Notes under the pieces: model-generated | What the model saw: only the letters and a program-made list of their open reading frames with translations | Database searches by the model: none | Told to the model about the DNA's origin: nothing | In this document: in pieces, positions 1-9,639 of the stretch | Position numbering within the stretch: position 1 is the stretch's first letter | How the letters are laid out: each line of letters begins with the position of its first letter | Position numbers and translations under genes: made by a program | Source: Progne subis subis | Lineage: Eukaryota > Chordata > Aves > Passeriformes > Hirundinidae | DNA: 64,000 nucleotides | Assembly: GCA_022316685.1 (NCBI GenBank) | Contig: JAKJHU010000036.1 | Location: 4,289,036 to 4,353,035, forward strand | Direction of reading: 5' to 3'

Positions 1-2111
1 TTAGTTAATCCAACAAATCCCTTTAAATGTTTTAGATATGTAATGGCCAGTCAAGCATTTTTAGTGAATAAAGTATGTTCCAGCCTTTTTATTTGTCTAA
101 ATCTTCTCATTTCACATTTTGATTTTAACTTCAGTATTTTCCCTTGTCCTTTTCATGAAGGATTTTTTATAAATGCAGAGAAATGAAAATAAATGAAAAA
201 GATTAAAATATAAATAGGAACTATATAAATAATAAGTAAGGCTTAATTGAGTTCTCTCACTATACTGCAACAAATAGAGAAAACTTTTTCCATGACCCTT
301 CAATGTTATTCAACCAACCATTTAGTCACGTGTTTTGTTAAGAATACCAGTAATTTTCACAGTAAAGGATAAAATTGCCCAAACTGAACAGTAAAATCTA
401 AATATTAAGAAACTTAAGCTGGACTGAAAAATTAACTCTCTAAGCAAAAGACAAGGAAACACATATTGTTTTAATTTTTCTTCTCAGTGTAAAACACAGT
501 TTTGTGCACACTGACATATGACAGATGCCATTTCCATGCCAGTAGTGAATGTTCAGCAGCTGTGTTTGCTTTCTCTGCTGCATTCTGTGCTTAATACAGA
601 CAGACAGCTACTCGTTTCACTCAGTCATCCAAACTACAAGCATAAGAAAGAAAAAAAAAAAAAAAAAGGTACCATAATGAAGAATATTCTGCTTATACCA
701 ACACAAAATCATTATGGAAATGGAAATTTATGTTTACTGATCATGGCCTACTCGATCCACTTTTGATAGTGTCATAAAATACATATAGTCTCTCCTTTCT
801 CTGTTCTTTTCTAAGGATTTCCCAAATTTATCTTTTCTTTGACTGGACCAAGCTCAAGCGATTTTTTTAGGAAAATAAGTAATTCTTATGTGTTAGATGA
901 TTCTTTGGTGATGTAAGTTAATGTAAAACAATTTTCAACTTTCATAATTGTCATCACATTGCATAAAATAAATTATGGGTTTTGATCTATAATGTTTCAT
1001 CTTTAGAAGATAAAAAATGAGCTTATAGCCAAGCCCAGTGTCTCTATAATACCTTAAAATTGATGTTTTTACATACTAAATTGTGTGCACAGATAGGAGT
1101 CTTCAGGATCATCTGTATCTAGGACTTCATATATTATAATTAGTATTTATATGTTCACAATGTTCTTTTGATCAAGGATCCATCAGAACACCAATTTCAA
1201 AAGAAGCAATTATGTACTCAAGTGGGGTGATGGCAACACAAGCAAGAGAGAAACAAGTATTTTGTTATCTTTCACAGTAGGATTGGTGATTTATACATAA
1301 AAAGAAGCTCAGCAAATAAGGCTTATAAACTTTTGAATAGCTGATAGGTAAATCAGACACAACTGAAAAAAACATGTGCCTCAACTGAGTAGGAGAATGA
1401 GATATAATAAAATGGTCAATAAGTAACGGTATAAAATGACTAAATGCATAGTTAAATACTAGTGGTTTTTTCCCTTGTCAGGAGCTGAAGATGCTGTATT
1501 CTACTGGTTACCTCGCTCGTATCCCTAAGACTTTTAATTGGTCACTGATAAAATGTCTGCCAGCTCTGTACCCTCAGAAGGGTATTTTAATACCAATAAA
1601 GTATATGGCTTAAAAGTCTGTTCAAAATAAGAATCTTCTTCTACAATATAGTCTCAGGACATGTGTGGAAAGGCCTAAGACAAAATGCAGCAACACCAGG
1701 TTCTAGATGCTTCTGTTGGTAGAAAAAAGATAAAAACCAAAACCACACTCACAGAGTAATGATCAAAATCCCAGTAATTTTCGAGTAAGTGGCTGAACTT
1801 CTAGGCTAAAGCTAACCTTTTTATTGTCTGCTTTTCTTGATCCACTTCTTGGATCTAACCAGTCTTACCTCCAAAATGCTATTCAGAAGCCATTTTATGG
1901 TTTATGGAAGAAAGGAAGTACAAGAACCAAGAAGAGGGGGTAGGTGCCACTTGTTATTTTATGCGACAACACTAGTGTTGTGGACTGAAACGCAGGGAAG
2001 TAGGCAGAAAATAGTTGTCTGCATACTCAGAGGGATTGTGCCATAATTTGGAAGGGAGACAGGCAGCCACTGCCCCAGGAGAGGCTTCTGCTGTATGTGG
2101 GTGTCAAATCA

Positions 2112-2116
2112 AATGC
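2112..2116. repeat. Target-site duplication, left copy (AATGC)
   Basis: This AATGC immediately precedes the TG of the solo LTR and is repeated exactly at 2670-2674 just after the terminal CA. The pairing is what defines the element borders. Confidence 0.8.
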
Positions 2117-2669
2117 TGTCCTAGGTTACAATGTCAGATGTGCCCAAAGTATGTATTCTATCACCATCTACATGAGCTGTTGAAACTAGGTTGGGCAGTG
2201 TTTCCCTTGCCCCCTCCCTCCAGACTATCTTCTGTCAATGGCCCATCAATGCCCTGCTGCATGACTCATAGGTAACTCCCTCCAGGAGCTGTCTCTGTTT
2301 AATGGGCAATCAAGGACCCATTGCAAGGGTGATAAAATGATATCAGCCCATTGTGAGATGCCCCGCCCAGGGGGAGGAGCCAAGCATTCCCACCTGGATA
2401 TAATCTGGGATTCGGGACAGCACAGGCAGCCTTACCCACTGGATTCCCAGAGGACAAGAGCTACCAGACCTTTCTACAGGAACACTGCTTCAACAAGACC
2501 ACTTCATCTGGACTGCTACCGCCACCATATCAGGTTGTATTCTGACTCTGTCAGTGATCCTTTGTATTATTGCATGTGTTTTATTTTATTTTACTTTTTT
2601 TTTCTCTCCTATTAAACTGGTTTTTTCTGACTTGGAGTCTCTTGATGGTTTTGTCCTCAAGCATGCACA
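2117..2669 (+). mobile_element. Solo LTR of an avian endogenous retrovirus
   Basis: The element begins TGTCCTAGG and ends GCATGCACA (TGT...ACA termini). It is flanked by the direct repeat AATGC at 2112-2116 and 2670-2674, a 5-bp target-site duplication. Inside are a TATA-like box (about 2399-2404, TATAAT) and a polyadenylation signal ATTAAA at 2611-2616 after a T-rich stretch, in the order expected of U3-R-U5. No gag, pol or env sequence is next to it, so it is a solo LTR left by recombination. It is antisense to COL19A1. A 5-bp duplication fits several avian ERV groups; the style of sequence recalls avian ERVL- or ERVK-type LTRs but the family is not assigned. Confidence 0.85.
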
Positions 2670-2674
2670 AATGC
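2670..2674. repeat. Target-site duplication, right copy (AATGC)
   Basis: Exact copy of 2112-2116, directly after the LTR end. The unbroken 5-bp match suggests the insertion site has not been rearranged. Confidence 0.8.
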
Positions 2675-3505
2675 CTAGGGTACTTTCAGGTTTATTATAA
2701 TGGTAATTAATAGTTTAAAATGTTTCCTAGAGAATCCAGACTGGATTGACATTTTACCCTTGCTCTTCCTGCCCAGAAGCACGAGGGTCACAAGTGTGCT
2801 GGATCTTGGGGTAGGTGCCTACCAGTTTGAGAAATCCCAGCCAGCCAGGAGACCCATCAGGCTGTTGCCTAGTGGCATAATAGTTACAGGGACACTAAAA
2901 CTCCCACAAAGGAGACTCCCATCACCTTGCCCAATCAGTTGGTAGACCTGAATGCGGGGTGCCCAAAAGCACAGTAAGTGCAGAAACATTCCAACTGTGC
3001 TGAGAAATACCACTGCTTGACAGTCCCAACCCACCAGTTTCACACCCAAAGCACTACATCTCTGGGCAGCCTTGCCCAGTAACATCTGTGCAAGCAGCTA
3101 CACCACACAAACCATGACCACTTGTTGCTTAACCATAGCAGCCAAGCAATGATCTCCCTTCTGGAATGGGAAGCCAGGACCCAACAAACATAATGCTAAC
3201 AGGGGAACAAGGGAGAGATCATCTAGACTGGTAAAAGCTCTCATTTCAGTGACCCCAATATCCAGATCCACTCCAGGCTGTCAAACACTGTCAGAAGCAG
3301 GATATAGATGGTTTACTGAAACTCAAGAGAATGGCTTGTTGAGGGAGGCATCCCGTCCTACTTTTCCTGAATACATCCTGTTCAACACCTGACAGCTACA
3401 GTACCACCCACAAGAGGAGCAGCTATGGTAACTTCTGTGGCAGTGCTTCACTGGCTAACTGTTCATGCACTGCAGCTACAGCTGGAGAAATGGCACAATA
3501 CATAC

Positions 3506-3559
3506 ATCTTCTCCTGGCAGTCCCCTGGGTCCAACAGGTCCTGGAGGGCCTTGCAGTCC
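3506..3559 (-). CDS. COL19A1: COL19A1 exon, 54 bp, most 3' exon in window
   Basis: The acceptor is ...tatcattttacag and the donor GAT|gtatgt. The peptide is GLQGPPGPVGPRGLPGED, six perfect triplets with high proline. The end GLPGED resembles the GxPGEx class that can bind collagen-receptor integrins when proline is hydroxylated, but the final Asp is not among the well-known binders, so this is only a resemblance. No further exon was recognised between here and position 1. Confidence 0.9.
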
Positions 3560-3757
3560 CTGTAAAATGATATAATACACACCTGAGTTAAAAGTCAATC
3601 AACTACTGCAATATGGTGTAAAGCATTCCTATATATAAATATATTAAAACTTCAGGCATGAAGAATTATCTTCTACATGGAGTAAGAAGTACAGAGTTTG
3701 CTCATTCTCCCTTAACTCTAACATTTAGTTTAATAAGTCTTGTTGACTAATATGTAC

Positions 3758-3865
3758 AAAATACAAAGTATGTATATAAAGCAAATACAGGTAAATACAA
3801 AAGGAATACCTAAAATACAAAGTATGTATATAAAGCAAATACAAGTAAATACAAAAGGAATACCT
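3758..3865. repeat. Tandem duplication, 2 x 54 bp
   Basis: Two adjacent 54-bp copies (3758-3811 and 3812-3865), beginning aaaatacaaagtatg, differ at a single base (cagg versus caag). It lies in the 3560-5545 intron. The near identity implies a recent duplication. The length equals a collagen exon by chance; the sequence has no Gly-X-Y content. Confidence 0.92.
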
Positions 3866-4112
3866 AAAGGGAAAGACATAACAAAAGAAGAAATCAAGAT
3901 TTCAAGAATTATTTTTAAGACAACAATTTTGTGGCTTCTATAGCCACATCCATTCTCACAGGGCCTTCTTTTCATGATCTCAAATTCAGGTACTATCCAA
4001 CATGAATCATGTTTGGTGGCAGTTAGATTTAATAGTTTCTAATTCAATCTTTGATACAATTCAAGGCATCATGAGAGATTCTCAAGAACATTTGTGCTTC
4101 ACTTACTTTCTT

Positions 4113-5145
4113 CACAGAATCACACAATTGCAAAATGGGTGAAGTTTGAAGCAACCACAGTGGATTATCTGGTTCAACCTTCCTGCTCAAGCAGGGTCAT
4201 TTTAGAGCACATTGCAGTTTCTTCCAGTGAGGGAGACTCCACAACCTCCCTGGGCAATTTATTCCATTGCTCAGTCATCAATCCTCATGTTCAGGTGGAT
4301 CTTCCTGTGCACCAGTTTTTGCCCCTTGCCTCTTGTCCTATTGCTTGGCACCACTGGGAAGAGCCTGGAAACCTCAACATCACTGTTTAGATGCTTATAA
4401 TCAGTGATGAAGTCTCTTTCCAGCTGACTTTTCTCAAGTCTGAACAGGTCCAGCTCCCTCAGCCTTTCTTTGTAAGAGAGATGCTCCATCCCCTCAATCA
4501 TCTTTGTTGCTCTCCAACGGATCCACTCCAGGAGCTCCATGTTCCACTTCCCCACTTGTGCTAAGGATCCCAGAACTGGACACAGCACTCCAGATGTGCC
4601 CTCACCAGGGCTGAGTAGAGGGGCAGGATCACCTGTCTAACCTGGTTGACCATGCTTTCCTAATGCACCCCAGGACACCATTGGCCTTCTTGGCCTCAAG
4701 GGCACTGCTGGCTCATGGTGTTGTCCACCAGGATCTTCAGGTCCTTCTCCAAAGGGCTGCTTTCTAGAAAGTTGTCCCCTATGATAATTTTTCTCCAGGT
4801 GCAGGACCCTGCACTTTCCTCTGTTGAGTTTCAGACAGTTCTTCCCTGCCCATCTTTCCAACCTGGTCCTTCTGGGGTATCAGCCACTCCTCCCAGCCTT
4901 GTGTCATAGTGAACCTGCTGAGGAGACATCTGCTCCTTCATCCAAGTCCTTGATGAACCAGTTAAACAAGACTGGGCCCAGTACTGAACCCTGGTGGACA
5001 CCACCAGTGACAGGCCTCCAACTAGACCCTGTGCCATGATTATGACCTTCTGGTATCTGCTGTTCAGCCAGCTCTGAATCCACCTCACTGTCCACTCATC
5101 CAGTCCACACTTCCTGAGGTTCGCCTGTGAGGATAGACTCAAAGC
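4113..5145 (-). mobile_element. CR1 LINE, 3' portion with broken reverse transcriptase end
   Basis: Read on the minus strand this 1-kb element carries the C-terminal part of a CR1 reverse transcriptase and its 3' UTR. Minus-strand frames include [20 protein letters not shown] near 5100 and a segment with ERWAGKNCLKLNRGKCRVLH near 4830, both typical of CR1, but in different frames, so it is dead. The 3' end at low coordinate has the CR1-like cacagaatcac start seen in reverse. It is 5'-truncated as most CR1 copies are, lies in the same orientation as COL19A1, and makes up half of the 1986-bp intron. Confidence 0.9.
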
Positions 5146-5545
5146 AAGGCCATGATTGCTTGAACATTACCTGCTGTCTCATAGGATTAAACAAAGGAGC
5201 TACTAAAATACTGGCAGTGGTTACTCTCCACCTCACTAATGCACAAAGAGAACACACCCAGCTACCAGGGGACTTCTAATTGCAAAAAGGGTGCTTATAT
5301 TCTTGTGACAAAATAACATGAGTGTTGCTTAAATGTTCCTGATATTTCTGAGAGACACTGAAAGCAACAAGAACTTGATGTAAAATGTAAATTTTATGCA
5401 AAATACCCATGATCCAAGCACAAATTTTGATATAAACTATTTGCATTCTTTGCCTATTAATACTAGCTAGAGTTGATAGCGTCAGAGTCCTCTTATATAA
5501 CAGCAGATAATGCAATTGTTATTGGATGAAATAACTTTCACTTAC

Positions 5546-5599
5546 CATTGATCCTGGATTTCCAATAAGACCAGGTGGTCCAGGATCTCCCATTTCACC
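5546..5599 (-). CDS. COL19A1: COL19A1 exon, 54 bp
   Basis: The acceptor is ...aaatcactag, with a poor pyrimidine tract, and the donor ATG|gtaagt is strong. The peptide is GEMGDPGPPGLIGNPGSM, six perfect triplets. GDPGPPGLIG is one of the signatures that I recall unchanged in human COL19A1. It is followed by a 1986-bp intron of which about half is a CR1 insertion. Confidence 0.9.
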
Positions 5600-5722
5600 C
5601 TAGTGATTTTGTTTGAGAAAACAAAAAAAATCCAAATTTACTGGTATGTCTCCCAGTATCAGTCTCCCAGTTTCAGCTGCGTATACTAGCAATGTATATA
5701 GCATGTACAAGTCCAAAAATAC

Positions 5723-5758
5723 CTTATTTCCTTTTGATCCCTCCATTCCAGTCTCTCC
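5723..5758 (-). CDS. COL19A1: COL19A1 exon, 36 bp
   Basis: The acceptor is ...ttattttcag and the donor AAG|gtattt. The peptide is GETGMEGSKGNK, four perfect triplets without any proline. The donor has T at +4 to +6 and is weak. The next intron is only 123 bp, the shortest in the window, so this exon and the one at 5546-5599 may be recognised by intron definition. Confidence 0.86.
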
Positions 5759-6647
5759 CTGAAAATAATATATATAACCATAAGAAGTTAGAAATTTAAG
5801 CAGGATCAACTAAGAGTTTAATTTATTACCTTAAAATATTGTCATACAGTTTGCAAACTTAAATATTGAGAAAATATGAAATAATTTCTGATGGCTTTTG
5901 CAAACTCTGAAAAACATTCCTTTTGCAACATAATTTTTTTGCATGTTTTCCCAATGTTTTAAAGGAAAAATATCTGAAAATGTCACATTTCCTTAAGAGC
6001 ACTTCCAGTCAAAAGTCTTCACCACTACATCTCTTTTGGTATCCAGTATTCACCTCCAAATCCACACATTATTACAGTAGGACTTATTCTGATTATTATA
6101 ATATGCTAGCCACAAATATCTTGGCAACCTTGAGTTTTATATTAAAAATGTAACTAAGTTTTGTCAAATATCATAAGGGAGGACAATAATTAATTACAAA
6201 TACGTAACATAGGTAAACAGACTCTTACAGAATGAGTGATCTGAAAATAAGAAAAAAGTTATGCACACATAAAATGGCTGCATGAGAACAGCCTGATGTT
6301 AAATGCCACTCTGGCGGCATCAAAACGGTACAGTTCAGGCCACATAAAACTTTGTGAAAAAGCTGAAAGAAAGAACCTTCAGGGATTAAAAAAAGCATGT
6401 GCTCTAAACTCAGTTTAGTACCTGGACAGTACCAGCAACAGAAATGCTGAAAAACAGAGCACCTCTGTTTTTTTATTTATAACCTGGGAAACCCTGATGC
6501 ACGTGTAAGGAGACAATACATATGTTATCCCACATAATCCCTGCATCTAATGAACGTCTACAAAGAAAAGAATTTTAGAGTGAATATGGTATTAAATTTA
6601 TCTCAAATGTACATTATTCACAGCAGTTCAAAATATGTTATACTTAC
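5759..6647 (-). other. COL19A1 intron, 889 bp
   Basis: AT-rich unique sequence; no repeat, hairpin or extra exon recognised. Confidence 0.75.
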
Positions 6648-6683
6648 TGGGTCTCCTTTGTCCCCTTTTTCAGAAGGCTCTCC
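6648..6683 (-). CDS. COL19A1: COL19A1 exon, 36 bp, with a glycine-less triplet
   Basis: The acceptor is ...cttttccttag and the donor CCA|gtaagt, both strong. The peptide is GEPSEKGDKGDP. The second triplet is Ser-Glu-Lys, with no glycine at the first position (codon TCT). In human COL19A1, as I recall it, the matching place is also glycine-less (Phe-Thr-Lys after GEP, followed by GEKGD), so this is probably a conserved imperfection of the chain rather than a mutation or a sequencing error. Confidence 0.87.
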
Positions 6684-7631
6684 CTAAGGAAAAGTAGAAA
6701 GGAGGTTAACAGATTTATTTAAAATGGTAAATAGCACATACGTCTGGTTTTGCTGAAGAGTCCTGGAAAATGGCTGTTTTAAACCTGTCTAAAACACAAA
6801 CATATGGACTACAAAAGTTTACTTGAGGGATAATGCTGATTTAATGGCAAGTCCATGACATCTACGATCCTTTCAAGCAGGAGCACAAGGGAGGGTCATG
6901 AACTAAATAGAGTGATTACGTCCCCAAATCTGAAAAATTCACAAACACGGGTGCTTTATAACATACAAAATCATAAATCTGTGATATCAAGGAAATAAAA
7001 ATGATTCTATCTGCATGAAAACTGCTTATATAGGTATGACTAAAGAAATCAAAAAGCCCCACATCTGAATGGCAAAATCACCCTGGCACGTATTGATCAG
7101 TAGAACTATGTACAGCACATGTTCCTAGAAAAGCAAAATACACCTCTTTTCCCAAGCAATAATTCCCAAATCATACTGTAAAATTTATTCTTAAATGAAA
7201 ACATAATAAAGTAGAATGTTGATATGTAAATTTTAATAATTTGAAGCTTTTTGGTTTTTTTTCATATAGATATTTAAGATCACATTCATAACTTGGAAAA
7301 GTAGGACTGACACCTAATTCATGAGGCAGCCTCTGGTCATAAACTTATATAAAAATAATTTTAAACTGGTAGTACGTAAAGTCTGAACATTTTCAAAGCT
7401 AAGGGTTTTGTGTGCTGGTAGAACAGGAAATTCACCTTCTCAAGGTGAATAAATACCTTCCCAAGGAGGGGCTTGAATAAAATACTGAAGACATTTAGAG
7501 ACTGACAACTTTTTCTATGCACAAATATTTTTTCTTGATCTTCTGTATATTTTACAAGATTTCATTCATAATCAATACGTTGCATCAACTTCTAGTAAAC
7601 ACATAATCACAGACGTTAGGAATTAACTCAC
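6684..7631 (-). other. COL19A1 intron, 948 bp
   Basis: AT-rich unique sequence apart from a perfect 9-bp-stem hairpin at 7430-7450. Confidence 0.75.
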
Positions 7632-7676
7632 CTTTTCTCCTTTTGCACCAGTCATTCCCAATTCTCCTTTTTGACC
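7632..7676 (-). CDS. COL19A1: COL19A1 exon, 45 bp
   Basis: The acceptor is ...ttttgttaaaag, with a purine-rich stretch at its end and so rather weak, and the donor AAG|gtgagt is strong. The peptide is GQKGELGMTGAKGEK, five perfect triplets with many Lys-Gly-Glu contacts and no proline. The 45-bp size is a 54-bp unit lacking one 9-bp repeat, common in collagen genes. Confidence 0.88.
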
Positions 7677-8451
7677 CTTTTAACAAAATTAGTTATATTT
7701 AAAATCTTTATATTCTGGCAAATTTAAATAACACCCTCCTCTTCTTTAACTGTACTTTGTTCTGTGTGGGCCACAAAATCTTAATTATTGTTACAATGGA
7801 AATGAAGTTTAAACATCTGCAAATTAATTTAATGACTGTTTTCTATAGCAGATTTGCAGGTTTCTTAATAAAATGTTGTCAGTTCTGTCACATATCCAGA
7901 GCACTTGTCTTCTTCAAGTTTGAAAGGCATGCAGTTGTTAAAATATGGTGAGCTGTTTATACAGGACAGATAACTATAACAGTATAGTGCCATATGGTGT
8001 GGATTCAGAACTGGACTTCCATGTAATTTTTAGAGGATGTCTATAAGTATTTTAGGTATAGAAAGCCTTCTTGTTACAGAGAAACTGCTTCAAACAGTCA
8101 TTTTTACTATCCAAAATATTTTCTGAATTTCAACTTTTTCAGAGTCTTTCCCACCTAACTGGCAGGGCAGCTCATTTGACTTCTCAGATGGCATTATAGA
8201 AACCATACATAATGCTTTCAGCACTTCTCCTTTCTGTTTATACTAGAGGTGAGAGGATCACATGCTGCCACTGCAGGATAGCACAATGAGCTGGATATTG
8301 GACTACACAGATCAAAGTGCCAGTCATCTGAAAAATCTATTCCTTCAAAAGCCTATTGGGATAAATCAAATAAAATGCACTGTGTTAAGGGAGGCAGGGA
8401 CAGGTTGGGTAGGCACTTTGAAACTTCTCCAAATGCATCCCAAATGCTTAC
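7677..8451 (-). other. COL19A1 intron, 775 bp
   Basis: Unique sequence; nothing recognised besides the splice sites. Confidence 0.75.
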
Positions 8452-8514
8452 AATATCTCCCTTCTGGCCTTTAAGTCCAAGGGTCCCAAGTACGCCTAGT
8501 AGTCTTGTATCACT
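8452..8514 (-). CDS. COL19A1: COL19A1 exon, 63 bp, end of break and restart of helix
   Basis: The acceptor is ...atttctttccag and the donor ATT|gtaagc. The exon starts with Ser rather than Gly: SDTRLL finishes the non-collagenous break, then five triplets follow (GVL, GTL, GLK, GQK, GDI). These first triplets contain no proline, so the helix restarts in a weakly stable stretch. At 63 bp it is the longest exon in the window. It is 775 bp upstream of the next exon, at the 5' end of the tight cluster of six exons between 8514 and 3506. Confidence 0.85.
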
Positions 8515-9599
8515 CTGGAAAGAAATATCACCACAAAGATCAGAAAATGTCGCTATTTATTTCCAGTAACAATTTATTTACCAAAACAATTTATTGTAAT
8601 TTATGAGTTGTAAATTCATAAGTTCTAATTTCCTACTAGACAAGGAATAATAATAAATGCCTATGCAGTACGACTAGGCAGTGTATTGCAGAACACATCC
8701 TTTATCAGGCATTCACACTCCTGCCACACAAGCAGAAAATGAACAAAAGCATAAATGGAAATGTCTATGTTGACTACTGATATGCATATCTATGGGGTTT
8801 TTTTAAGTTCAACACAGAGAACATATTTTTATGCTCATTGTTACAATACATTTCTCAAGTATGTTAGAAAAGAACAAAAAACCCCACTTCTATGAAAAAG
8901 AACCACAAGCCTTTTACTTTTGAGCACCATGAAACGCAAAAAAAAAAAAAAAAAGTAGAACTAATTTAAGTCTATTACAGTAGTAAGCCAAAGGAGAGGG
9001 AACAGGCTCTTCACATTGCTTCTCAAAGAAGACAGACTTAAGGACTAGAGGTTTCAGGTTGTATACTTGCTCAGCTGTTATTTCACTGCATTTATTTACT
9101 CTTCTGTACAAGGTAAAGACACAATGAAACGCAAAGCAAATGGTCTCCTTTTCACAGAGTCAGACTTCCTAAGGGGAACATGTTTTTTTGCAATGACAAT
9201 GGAAAAAGAAACAAAAACCCCAATAACCCTGATAAATGAGCTCCAGTCAAGACCCAGGGAATCCCAATCCTAGAGCTCATGCCACCAGAGTGATAGTATA
9301 CTAATTATCTCTTAGTATACTAATTATCAAAATCAGCTTCAGAGCAAGAGACAGATACCCAGATACCTGAGTATTGATGAGAAGTAGTTGACTGCCACTG
9401 GACTGAGGATCCATGTGTTGGTTACCATGAGTACACTACAAATTATGATTTATACTGAGTTGTGGGGGTTTTTTGCATATATGGAGCAAAAAAATTTAGA
9501 AAAGGGAAAAGGCTATTGAACCAATTAACTGCCCTTATGTCCTTTGCATTTTTATAGGTAGTTTGCTCTTTACAACCAAATGTAAGTAAAATACACCAA

Positions 9600-9639
<40 letters not shown>

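Larger units (their letters stand above)
1..3505. other. Intron 3' of the last exon seen; no exon found
   Basis: AT-rich sequence with a 17-A run at 651-667 and the solo LTR. The stretch 2675-3500 is less AT-rich, with short frames on both strands, and is not assigned to any repeat. No collagen-like exon was seen. Confidence 0.7.
3560..5545 (-). other. COL19A1 intron, 1986 bp
   Basis: Holds the 54-bp tandem duplication and the 1-kb CR1. Without the CR1 the intron would be about 0.95 kb, similar to the neighbouring introns. Confidence 0.8.

Noticed and set aside
3288..3303. Motif ctgtcagaagcaggat resembling a tRNA-Leu primer-binding site of ERVL-type elements
   Set aside because: It is over 600 bp beyond the end of the LTR at 2669, whose target duplication shows it is solo. 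No LTR end directly precedes the motif and no retroviral coding remnants follow it.
4831..5142. Minus-strand open frames with reverse-transcriptase-like residues
   Set aside because: Fragments of the dead CR1 LINE, in several frames; not a host gene.
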